DNA of 23,072 nucleotides, taken from NCBI GenBank assembly GCA_025925185.1, contig JAICLV010000021.1, forward strand, positions 1 through 23,072, given 5' to 3'. Below, one piece after another: positions 14,261 through 22,188 of the stretch. Both the position numbers and the translations under genes were made by a program. Positions within the stretch are counted from its first letter, which is position 1. Every line of letters starts with the position of its first letter. The notes beneath the pieces are model-generated. The model made no database searches. It was not told the DNA's origin and worked only from the letters and a program-made list of their open reading frames with translations. The stretch is from Acidothermaceae bacterium. Its GTDB lineage: Bacteria; Actinomycetota; Actinomycetes; Acidothermales; Acidothermaceae.

Positions 14261-14300
14261 GAAGGTCGAGGTGCTTTCGGTTTTGCTCGAACTGACCTTC
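14261..14300 (-). promoter_or_regulatory. Hairpin in the leader of the TasA-like gene
   Basis: On the minus strand GAAGGTC (14300-14294) pairs perfectly with GACCTTC (14267-14261), which ends 2 nt before the AGGAG ribosome site. A further GAG/CTC pairing (14288-14286 with 14270-14268) can stack inside. It could tune translation or mRNA life. The rest of the 255-bp gap (14250-14504) shows no gene and no promoter I can defend, although the TasA-like gene probably starts its own transcript there. Confidence 0.35.
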
Positions 14301-14504
14301 GGTTGCGCACATGAATTGCTTGACGGGTTTTTAAGAGGAGTGAACGATCGGTGGACCGACATGGACGGCCAGCCAACCGCCTTGCTCCAGCGGGTATTCG
14401 GACGATTACGCCTAACGCCGTAGATTCCTTGCGCCGAAGGCACTCTCACAGCGGCACACGCGTCTCTCGGCACCTGTTCACGGGACTTTGGGCCCGATCC
14501 GGAC

Positions 14505-16778
14505 TTACTTCGCACCGGCCAGGGCGGCGGTGTTTTCGTAGGCCGCCAGAGATACGAGTAATTGTCCAAATACGTCTATCGCAAAGATGGTTTCTCGTTC
14601 AGTGAGTGGCTCCATGCCGTAGCACTCCCGTTCGAGCAGATCGATGGCGGCCGCGACCGCCGGCGCTGGAACGGACAGCCCTGCGAGTCCGCCCAATCGT
14701 GACCGCAACTCGCGCGCCGTCCCCCCCGGCCCGCGTCCCCGCCCGTGCCGCGACAGCGCGTCATCGAGCCGCAGATACGCCTGCAACACCGGCCCCCCGG
14801 CAGGTGTGGCGCCGGTCGCCGGCGCCGCTCGTCGCCGCACCGCTCGCCGCCGTCCCATCACCACCAGCAACCTGGCTGCGGCTAGGAACACGACGACCAG
14901 CACCACCGCACCGAACCGGCCGCCTGGCATCGACGACACCGCGCGGCCGATCCCGGTCTTCTCCGACTTGCCGGACGACGCCTGCGCGGGCGCCGGTTGC
15001 GGTGTGGGCGAGGCGCTCGGCGCTGCGGTCGGCGCCTCACTCGCGGCGGAGGACGGCAACGTGGCCGCTTCGTCCGGCGGCAGTTGCGACTTGGTGGTCG
15101 GCGTCGCCGTGGCACCCGGCGTCGCCGACGCCGCTTTGCCCAGCACCGACGTGGCCGTCGGGTCGGAGTCGATCCAACCGACGCCGGGGAACCACACCTG
15201 GACCCACGCGTGCGCGTCGGTGGCCCGCATGACCCGCCGACCCGGATCGCTCGCCAGGTCGCCCTGCGAGTAGCCGGTCACCAACCGCGTCGGGATGCCG
15301 GCGGCCCGAAGCAGCACCACTGCCGCGGTCGCGAACTGCTCGCAGAACCCTTGGTGTGTAACGAACAGGAAGCTGTCGACGGCGTCCTCACCAGCTGGGG
15401 GCACCGGCGCGTCGAGGTCGTAGGTAGCGTGACCGCGCAGGTAGTCCTCCACTGCTCGCACCGCGTCGGTGCGCGACGGCGCGGTACCGATCAACTGGTG
15501 CGACAGCGCGGTCACCCGCTCCGGCAAGTCGGCGGGCAACTGCAACCAGCGCGGGTCGCGATTGTCGATGGCCGGGTTGGCCGACGCGTCGGGGTTCGGC
15601 TTGGTCGACACCACGTTGTAGTCACGGGCCGAGGGAGGGCCGCCGCCGCTGACCGCGAGGCGCGGATTACCGTCACCGTCCGAGCTCACTGTCCCGGGCC
15701 CGGCATACGTGGTCGCCCGGCCCGGTGCGAAGACCACGTGCTGCACCTGCGACGTGACGATTTGCACGCTGTCGGTTCGAGATTGAAGGCCACCCCCGGC
15801 CGCCTGCTGGTCGGCCGGCGCACGCTGAGTCGCCGGTGTCGTCGTCGTGTCAATCGACCACGGACGACGAGTCGAGTCTCCGCTCATCGTCCAACTCGCG
15901 CCGTCGTAGCGGTCGTACACCGCGCCTTGCCAATAGGCGGGCGCGGCGGCTTCGACGACGAAAACCGGCGCGTTTGACAGCGCGCCGCGTACCCGAAGAT
16001 CGAGGCGCCCGGCAGCGGGGTCGGCGATCGCCTGGCTGTGCGGATCGACCACCGGCGTCGCCCCGCCCCCGTCAGCCTGCGGCGCCGCCGGTCCCTGCGA
16101 TTGCGTGTGCGACACCGGCCGGGCGTGCAACTGCAACGAGTTCGGCGCCAACACAAACACCACGGCAGCAACCGCCACGACCTGCAAGACCACCGATGGC
16201 ACAACGAAAATACGCTTCGACGCCGCGACCGCCGCCGACTCGTCGAGCAACTCCCCCCGATACACCAACGCGACGCCGCCCACCATCGCGACCATTGCGA
16301 CGGCGAAAGCCGGAGCGGGCGCGGCGTCGCGCGCTGCCACTCCGGCCTGGGTCAGCATCGCGCACACCGCGGGGGCGCCGAGCGAGAGGTCGCGTCGCGT
16401 GGTCGCGGTCGCCGACTGGATCAACTGGACGACGAGCAGGATGCCGCCGACAGCGGCGGTCATCGACGGTCGCGCGGCGGCGTGCGCGACGGTGTGCTGT
16501 GGCAGCACGATGACGCCGCTGGTGAAGAAGTACGCCAGCAACCCCAGGCAGGCGACGAGCTTTGCTCCTTGCAGCCCGACTCGAACCGGCGCTGCAAGCG
16601 CACGGCCGCGCTGCCAGGCGCTCGCTCCCGCGACGAGCAACAACAGTGGCACCGCGAGCAGGTAGGCGTCGCGATGGCTCGCGCTCCACATCGCCAGCTG
16701 CGCGGCGACGCCCGCGACGATCAGTAGCGCGAACGCCCAAAAGTCGTTACGCCGCAGGGTCTCATTGCGGTCGGTCAT
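14505..16778 (-). CDS. TgpA-like membrane transglutaminase, second cassette
   Basis: A 757-residue membrane protein. About six hydrophobic segments lie in residues 12-210. An extracytoplasmic part follows, with the transglutaminase core at about 430-540. The triad is C479 (HQGFCEQFATAAVVLLRAAG), H523 (DAHAWVQVWFPGVGW) and D537. A long Ala/Pro/Ser/Thr-rich linker (545-605) leads to one more membrane segment (622-641) and a cytosolic DUF4129-like C-terminus (662-725, GPVLQAYLRLDDAL, LLERECYGMEP). Known relatives occur with MoxR and DUF58 genes; the substrate is not established, and the core may act as a protease rather than a crosslinker. The ATG at 16778 overlaps the DUF58 stop in ATGA. A paralogue lies at 18980-21106. 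Confidence 0.92.
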   Translation of the reverse strand: MTDRNETLRRNDFWAFALLIVAGVAAQLAMWSASHRDAYLLAVPLLLLVAGASAWQRGRALAAPVRVGLQGAKLVACLGLLAYFFTSGVIVLPQHTVAHAAARPSMTAAVGGILLVVQLIQSATATTRRDLSLGAPAVCAMLTQAGVAARDAAPAPAFAVAMVAMVGGVALVYRGELLDESAAVAASKRIFVVPSVVLQVVAVAAVVFVLAPNSLQLHARPVSHTQSQGPAAPQADGGGATPVVDPHSQAIADPAAGRLDLRVRGALSNAPVFVVEAAAPAYWQGAVYDRYDGASWTMSGDSTRRPWSIDTTTTPATQRAPADQQAAGGGLQSRTDSVQIVTSQVQHVVFAPGRATTYAGPGTVSSDGDGNPRLAVSGGGPPSARDYNVVSTKPNPDASANPAIDNRDPRWLQLPADLPERVTALSHQLIGTAPSRTDAVRAVEDYLRGHATYDLDAPVPPAGEDAVDSFLFVTHQGFCEQFATAAVVLLRAAGIPTRLVTGYSQGDLASDPGRRVMRATDAHAWVQVWFPGVGWIDSDPTATSVLGKAASATPGATATPTTKSQLPPDEAATLPSSAASEAPTAAPSASPTPQPAPAQASSGKSEKTGIGRAVSSMPGGRFGAVVLVVVFLAAARLLVVMGRRRAVRRRAAPATGATPAGGPVLQAYLRLDDALSRHGRGRGPGGTARELRSRLGGLAGLSVPAPAVAAAIDLLERECYGMEPLTERETIFAIDVFGQLLVSLAAYENTAALAGAK

Positions 16779-17896
16779 GCCGACGCCCGGTGCTCGACGG
16801 GCAGCAGGTCGGTCGCGTCGATCGCCATCGCCCCGACCGCCGCGGCCGTGTCGAACACGGCCGCTCGCCACGAAGCGGGAGTCGCCGAGCTCGCCAGCAC
16901 GACGAGCAACCCGCCGTCCGCCGCGTGCGACAGCGCGTGCTCAAGCAGCTCGCGACTCGGTCGACCAGACACGTCGATCGCGGCGAGGCAGTCCAACAGC
17001 TCGCCCTCGCTGGTGGGGTGGCGCACCAGCGGGTATGTCTTTTTCTCTTGTGCCACAAGGCAAATCGGCGCACTGCCATGCAGCGCGGCGATACCGGCGG
17101 CGGCGACGACGCCGATCCCCGTCTCGAAAGCGTCGTCGGTCACCGCACGGCCGCGCCGAGCCGGGGCGAGCACGATAATCGACAACGACCCGGATGACCT
17201 GCCATCGCGTTCCCAGACCGTCATCCGGCCGGTTCGCACGACCGAGCGCCAATGCACCTGCGAGATGCGGTCACCGGGCCGCCAGTCCCGCACGCCTCGG
17301 ATGTCGACGTCGAAAACTCGCGCGCCCACACCGGTCGGCTGGTGCCCGTCGCCCACCGGCAGTTGCACCGCGGCGAGCGGCGTGGGCAGCACCACCAGCG
17401 GCCGGGCCACCCGATGCCGCGACACCCGGGAGAAGAACCCGAAGGGCGCGGCGATCTCGATCTCGACCTGCACGCTACTGGCCACCCCACGCCGTAACGG
17501 CGTCCGCGTCGTCCGCAACACGACCGCGTCGCGAGCGGGCACGGTGTCGACATAGCCCGCGAAATCCTCGATCAGCGTGCGACGCCCGCGCCAGCCCTGG
17601 CGCACTAAAACCGCGCCGCGCGCGAATCGCGAGGTGTTCGCGATCCGAATCGCGATGTCGAAGGGCATGCCTTGCCGCACCCGCGACGGCGCGTCGACCG
17701 TCACGGCGAAACGCACCGGAAACGCAACGGCGGCAAGGGAAATCATCACCATGCCGACTAGCACGCAGCCGATCAGTTGCGGCCACACCAGTCGCTCGTA
17801 CGCGGCGAGCGCGAACGCCGCCGCAGCGCCACCGAGGGTCGGCCAGACGCTTTGCGCGACGTGCAGATGGCGCGAACGAAGGGACAGCGGGGACAT
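16775..17896 (-). CDS. DUF58 domain membrane protein, second cassette
   Basis: A 373-residue protein with two N-terminal hydrophobic segments (about 18-36 and 38-59), a beta-rich part (65-170), and the DUF58 signature VDIRGVRDWRPGDRISQVHWRS, with its core at residues 198-217. The C-terminal part (225-370) resembles a von Willebrand A-like fold. DUF58 proteins are encoded with MoxR ATPases, and the pair is thought to act in assembling or activating envelope or metal-dependent complexes; no reaction is known. The start ATG at 17896 lies 13 nt after the MoxR stop with a weak GGGGA ribosome site; the frame upstream of it is an out-of-frame reading of moxR. It overlaps the transglutaminase gene by 4 bp. 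Confidence 0.9.
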   Translation of the reverse strand: MSPLSLRSRHLHVAQSVWPTLGGAAAAFALAAYERLVWPQLIGCVLVGMVMISLAAVAFPVRFAVTVDAPSRVRQGMPFDIAIRIANTSRFARGAVLVRQGWRGRRTLIEDFAGYVDTVPARDAVVLRTTRTPLRRGVASSVQVEIEIAAPFGFFSRVSRHRVARPLVVLPTPLAAVQLPVGDGHQPTGVGARVFDVDIRGVRDWRPGDRISQVHWRSVVRTGRMTVWERDGRSSGSLSIIVLAPARRGRAVTDDAFETGIGVVAAAGIAALHGSAPICLVAQEKKTYPLVRHPTSEGELLDCLAAIDVSGRPSRELLEHALSHAADGGLLVVLASSATPASWRAAVFDTAAAVGAMAIDATDLLPVEHRASA

Positions 17897-17909
17897 TGTC
17901 GTCCCCGCT

Positions 17910-18941
17910 TCACGAACGCAGAGGAACGGGAACGGAGGCGAGCACCTCGCGGACGACGGCGACGCCGGCCGGCGTCCCGCTGGCTGACACCGGGCCGCCG
18001 ACGCCGGGCGCCAACACGACGCGGTGTCCCAACGCGGTCGGCGCCAGCAGCTTGATGTCGTCGGGGACGACGTAGTTGCGGCCGGCGACCAACGCCCGGG
18101 CCTGCGCGCAACGCAACAACGACAGCGCCGCGCGCGAGCTCGCGCCCACCCGCACGTCGGGATGCTCACGGGTGGCGGCGACCACGGCGAGACAGAAGTC
18201 GAGTACCGCGTCGGCGACGTAGGTGCGCCGCACCTCGAGCTGCAGCCAACGCAACTCCTCGGGCGCGAGGACCGGCTGCAGGTCACCGACCGTGGCGCGG
18301 ATGAGCTGCTCGCGCATCACCCGCCGCTCGGTCGCGCGGTCGTTAGGGCCCAGGCTCAAGCCGAGCGCGAACCGGTCGAGCTGGCCTTCCGGCAATGGAT
18401 ACGTGCCGTACTGGTCGCTCGGATTCTGCGTCGCCACGACGAAAAAGGGGTTCGGCAAGTCATGGCGCACCCCGTCGACGGTGACCGTCGCCTCGTCCAT
18501 CGCCTCCAGCAACGCCGACTGTGCCCGTGGCGTCGCGCGGTTCAGCTCGTCGACCAGCAACACGTTCGCGAAAATCGGACCGGCGACGAAGCTGAACTGC
18601 TGCTTCGACGGGTTCCACATCGCCGAGCCGGTGATGTCGCCAGGGAGCAGGTCGGCGGTGCATTGGATGCGGCGGAAGTCGCCGCCGACGGATCGGGCGA
18701 CGGCGTGGGCGAGGGTCGTCTTGCCGCTTCCGGGGACGTCCTGCACAAGCACGTGACCGCCCGCGAGCAAGCCGGCGACCATCAACTCGACAGCGGCGCG
18801 CCGACCGTGCACGACCTGCTCGACGTTCGAGATCAGCCGCATCGCGGCGTCCTCGGCGAGCGAGCGCGACTCGGTCGCGTAGCCGTCCGGCACCGAGTCG
18901 AACGTGTCGTCGACCAGGGCAAGTTGAGCCTGAGGGTCCAT
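17910..18941 (-). CDS. MoxR-family AAA ATPase, second cassette
   Basis: A 343-residue cytosolic AAA+ ATPase. Walker A is DVPGSGKTT (68-76), Walker B LLVDELNRATPRAQSALLEAMDE begins near 128 with D131/E132, and sensor 1 is in VVATQNPSDQYGTYPLPEGQLDRF from about 168. The C-terminal lid ends in SVPVPLRS. MoxR proteins are chaperone-like partners of VWA or DUF58 proteins. The ATG at 18941 has GGAGG 9 nt upstream; an ATG at 18962 is a less likely alternative. It begins 38 bp after the first cassette's transglutaminase stop, so all six genes could be one transcript. The first-cassette MoxR (22189-23072) is clearly paralogous, sharing long exact stretches around the Walker motifs. Confidence 0.93.
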   Translation of the reverse strand: MDPQAQLALVDDTFDSVPDGYATESRSLAEDAAMRLISNVEQVVHGRRAAVELMVAGLLAGGHVLVQDVPGSGKTTLAHAVARSVGGDFRRIQCTADLLPGDITGSAMWNPSKQQFSFVAGPIFANVLLVDELNRATPRAQSALLEAMDEATVTVDGVRHDLPNPFFVVATQNPSDQYGTYPLPEGQLDRFALGLSLGPNDRATERRVMREQLIRATVGDLQPVLAPEELRWLQLEVRRTYVADAVLDFCLAVVAATREHPDVRVGASSRAALSLLRCAQARALVAGRNYVVPDDIKLLAPTALGHRVVLAPGVGGPVSASGTPAGVAVVREVLASVPVPLRS

Positions 18942-18979
18942 CCTCGTGTTCCTCCGTCGCATCCATGCGAAGTGCCTCC

Positions 18980-21106
18980 CTATCGGCGGCCCACGCCCCG
19001 ATCTGAGCCGCCGGCCCCGCCGGCGGCTCCGACAACCACCGGGACGTCGTCGTTGACCGCGGCGCGCAACCGGTCGAAGACGGCGAGCGCCGCCGCGACG
19101 TCGTCCGGCGACGGACGGCGGCCATCCCCCGCGTAGCACTCCCGCTCCAGGGCGCGCATCGCGCGGGCGACGTCGCCCGCGCCGACCACCAGCCCGCCGA
19201 GCCGCCGGGCGAACTCGCCGAACGTCTCCCCCGGCGCGCGAGCCCGCTGTTGCGCCGCGAGGGCGCGCTCGAGCCGCAGGTACGCGGCGAGCACCGGCCC
19301 GTCGTCCGCCGACCCGGCCGCGCGCGCGATGCGCCGCCGCCGCACCATCCGGCGCCCGACGAGCGCACTCACCGCCAGGCCCATCATCAACGCCACGCAG
19401 ACAGCGACGAAAGCGCCAACCCGGCCGTGCGGCACCCGCTTCCAGGCGGTCTGCAACGCGTCCGCGACCTGCGCGCGCACCGACGACGAGCCGGACGACG
19501 CGGCGGCGGACGCGGCGCCGGGAGGCGTCGCGTCGCTGTCCACCCAGCCGACGCCGGGGTAATACACCTGCACCCACGCGTGTGCGTCCTGCTGCCGGAA
19601 GATCCGCGTGCCGGGCTGCGACGCGGTGTCGCCGAACGCGTACCCGGTGACCAGTCGGGCCGGGACGCCGACGCTGCGCAGCATCACCACCGCGGCGGTG
19701 GCGAACTGCTCGCAAAACCCGCGATGCGAGGTGAACAAGAAATCGTCGACCGGATCGTCGCCGCCCTTGGGCAACGGCGCGTCGACGTCGTAGATCTGTG
19801 TTGTCTTCAGGTAGTTCTCGATGGCTTCGACGGTGTCGAAGCGGTTCGCCGTCGGCGCGGCCAACGACGCGGCGAGCGCCCGCACCCTCGGCGCGATCGC
19901 CCCCGGCACCGCCGTCCAGCGAGTGTCGCCGGGATCTGCGCCGGCGGCGGCGCGCAGCGCGTCGTCCGCGGCGGTTGCCGCGACGGACGCCACCGTGTAG
20001 CTGGCGCGCGCGCCGGGCCGGTCGTCGATGAATCGCGCGTTGCCGTCGAGGTCGGAGATCACGGTGCCGGGACCCGCGTAACCGGTTGGCGTGCCTGGCG
20101 CCAGGACCACGTCGAGGCCCCCGCTCGCCAGCACCGTGGCGGTGTCGGTGCCGACCTGCCCGAAAGGCCGGGCCACCCCGGTCGGACGCAGCGCGCCGTC
20201 CACGTTGGCCCACAGCGGCGCCAGGCCGGGCCGGGAGGCGTGCCACGACCGCCCGTCGAAGTCGGAGAACACCGCGCCTTGCCAGTACTGCGGCGCGCTC
20301 GCGTCAACCTCGAGCACCGGCGCGTCTGAGAGCTTGCCCCGGGTGTTCAAGTCAAGCGTGTTGCCGCCGACCGCCCCGACACCGAAGACCCCGCGCTCCC
20401 CCGCCGCGAACCGACCGGCCGCGTTGAGCGACGCGTGCGGGCGAAGCCGAGGCGTGTCGGGCAGCACCATGAACAGCAGCGCGCCGACCGCCAGCGCGAT
20501 GGCCAGCGGCGCGGCACACCCACGCACCGCGGCCCGTGCCCCGCCCGCGGACACCGCCGTGGCCGACTCGAGGAGGGCGCCACGCTGCAACAGTGCCGCC
20601 GTGACCCCGACACCAGCGATAGCCAGCGTCATCGGTGCCACCAACGTGACGTCGCCGCCGAAGACCGCCGCCACGGCGAGCGTGGCCACCACGACTCCGC
20701 AGCCGAGCCCGGTCTCGCGTCGGGTGCGGGCGGCGAGGGCGTGCGCGAACTGCACGAACAGCATCAGCATCGCGAGCGTCTGGCCCTCGGACTGGACGTC
20801 GCCCGGCCGAAGCTGGGTGAGCGCCTCCACGCCCGCGAGGCCGATCACCACGACCGCGACGAGTTGGCGCAACGGCCACGCCCGCCAGGGTGCGCGCACG
20901 CCGGAGAGGGACGTCGGCGAGTTGAACGGCTGGCCCACGGACGCCGCGCCGACGACGACGAACAGCGTCAGCAGCGTGAGCCACGCGGGGACCGGCGCCA
21001 ACGGCTGCACCGCGAAATCGCCGCAGGCGCCGGCGACGACGAACGCGACCCGGGTCGCGCGAGTGTTCTGCGCTTCCAGGTCGGCGCGCGTGATGTCCGC
21101 CGTCAC
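18980..21106 (-). CDS. TgpA-like membrane transglutaminase, first cassette
   Basis: A 708-residue paralogue of the protein at 14505-16778. About six hydrophobic segments (40-216) precede an extracytoplasmic region with the transglutaminase triad C465 (HRGFCEQFATAAVVMLRSVG), H509 (DAHAWVQVYYPGVGW) and D523. A short Ala/Ser linker (527-545), a membrane segment (564-585) and a cytosolic DUF4129-like C-terminus (603-660, GPVLAAYLRLERAL, LERECYAGD) follow. The linker is much shorter than in the paralogue, which has a long Pro-rich one. The start is GTG at 21106, overlapping the DUF58 stop in GTGA; the longer frame to 21175 would run into the DUF58 gene. The C-terminal Gly-rich tail is probably disordered. 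Confidence 0.92.
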   Translation of the reverse strand: MTADITRADLEAQNTRATRVAFVVAGACGDFAVQPLAPVPAWLTLLTLFVVVGAASVGQPFNSPTSLSGVRAPWRAWPLRQLVAVVVIGLAGVEALTQLRPGDVQSEGQTLAMLMLFVQFAHALAARTRRETGLGCGVVVATLAVAAVFGGDVTLVAPMTLAIAGVGVTAALLQRGALLESATAVSAGGARAAVRGCAAPLAIALAVGALLFMVLPDTPRLRPHASLNAAGRFAAGERGVFGVGAVGGNTLDLNTRGKLSDAPVLEVDASAPQYWQGAVFSDFDGRSWHASRPGLAPLWANVDGALRPTGVARPFGQVGTDTATVLASGGLDVVLAPGTPTGYAGPGTVISDLDGNARFIDDRPGARASYTVASVAATAADDALRAAAGADPGDTRWTAVPGAIAPRVRALAASLAAPTANRFDTVEAIENYLKTTQIYDVDAPLPKGGDDPVDDFLFTSHRGFCEQFATAAVVMLRSVGVPARLVTGYAFGDTASQPGTRIFRQQDAHAWVQVYYPGVGWVDSDATPPGAASAAASSGSSSVRAQVADALQTAWKRVPHGRVGAFVAVCVALMMGLAVSALVGRRMVRRRRIARAAGSADDGPVLAAYLRLERALAAQQRARAPGETFGEFARRLGGLVVGAGDVARAMRALERECYAGDGRRPSPDDVAAALAVFDRLRAAVNDDVPVVVGAAGGAGGSDRGVGRR

Positions 21107-22161
21107 GCGAACTCCCGCATGTCGACGACCTCGATACCGGACGACGAGGCGACGTCGCGCACCTGCGCCACCCACCTCGGTGGCACGTCGTCCGCGACGG
21201 CGAGCAACAGCCGACCACCCGCGCCGACGTGCTCAAGCAGGTGCGAAAACCCTTGAGGAGAAGCCAATCCGGCTTGTTCGACGCGGGTGAAAGGCGTCGC
21301 GCTCGATGCCGTCGTCAAAAGCCCGAAGCAGCCCGCGCCGGGTTGCTCAAGCCACGCGTAGCAGTCGGCGCCGTCGTCCATCGCGAGTCGGACCGTCGCC
21401 GCCGTGGTCGCGAGCACCGACTCGAAGCGCGGCTCGCCCGCGCGTCCGGCGAGAAGAATGCCGAGTGCGCCGTGCGACGGATCGCCGCGATCGAGAACAC
21501 GAATCTCCCCGGTGCGGGCCGTCGCCCGCCAGTGCACGTGGCGCGCCGCGTCCCCCGGTTGCCACTCGCGCAGGCCACGCACGTCCAGGCCCGCCCGCAA
21601 GACGCCTGATCCATCGAGGGCCCCGCCGTCGAAGTGCAGCGCGACGGGCGGCGCCGCCGCCGGGGCGACGACCACGCGTCGCTCCAACGTGCGCACCGGC
21701 TTGATCGTGAACAACCCGAACGCGCCGAGTTGGGCCACCGACCAGCGCGCCTGCGCAGCCTCCCCACGCGCCTCCGGCAGCAATGTCGCGCGCGCCTCGA
21801 CCTGCTCGCCCGGCGGCACGGCATCGACGTACACCGTGACGGTCGCCGCGAGTGGCCGGGCGGCGACCAGCTCGTAGCGCAACGCGAGCGGCCGGCTGCG
21901 CCGCAACGCGTGATTCTCGACGGTGAAACAGATTTCGACCGGCTCGCCGACGACAAGGTCGTTGGGGTGCCGCAAGGTGACCTCGCACCCTTTGTCGAGG
22001 ACCAACGACAGCGCGGACGACACGATGATGCCGAACAGCCCGCACGCGACGACCTGCAGCCACTCGCTTCGGGTGAGGGCGGCCAGGACGACGAGCGCGG
22101 TCGCGGCGGTGAGAACCGGCTGCAGCGACCGGCCGGCCCGAAAGCCCGCGAGCCGCCTCAC
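21103..22161 (-). CDS. DUF58 domain membrane protein, first cassette
   Basis: A 352-residue paralogue of 16775-17896. Two N-terminal hydrophobic segments (about 14-30 and 34-54) anchor a beta-rich part and the DUF58 signature LDVRGLREWQPGDAARHVHWRA, with its core at residues 192-212, then a C-terminal vWA-like part. The GTG start at 22161 lies 27 nt after the MoxR stop; the ribosome site is weak, so translation probably depends on the upstream gene. Its stop overlaps the transglutaminase start by 4 bp, exactly as in the second cassette. Its function is unknown beyond partnership with MoxR. Confidence 0.9.
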   Translation of the reverse strand: MRRLAGFRAGRSLQPVLTAATALVVLAALTRSEWLQVVACGLFGIIVSSALSLVLDKGCEVTLRHPNDLVVGEPVEICFTVENHALRRSRPLALRYELVAARPLAATVTVYVDAVPPGEQVEARATLLPEARGEAAQARWSVAQLGAFGLFTIKPVRTLERRVVVAPAAAPPVALHFDGGALDGSGVLRAGLDVRGLREWQPGDAARHVHWRATARTGEIRVLDRGDPSHGALGILLAGRAGEPRFESVLATTAATVRLAMDDGADCYAWLEQPGAGCFGLLTTASSATPFTRVEQAGLASPQGFSHLLEHVGAGGRLLLAVADDVPPRWVAQVRDVASSSGIEVVDMREFA

Positions 22162-22188
22162 CGGCAGGTCACCCGACGCTTCACGGGA

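Noticed and set aside
14400..14440. GGAAT...CGTC on the minus strand as an ECF sigma factor promoter for the TasA-like gene
   Set aside because: The spacing is long and the -10 part is not GTT; too weak to claim.
18942..20246. Upstream extension of the MoxR frame giving about 778 codons
   Set aside because: The first 434 codons are an out-of-frame reading of the transglutaminase gene; MoxR similarity starts at the ATG at 18941.
20091..21290. Long plus-strand open frame of about 399 codons
   Set aside because: It is antisense to the transglutaminase and DUF58 genes, is Ser/Thr/Arg-rich, and shows no domain; long open antisense frames are common in GC-rich DNA.
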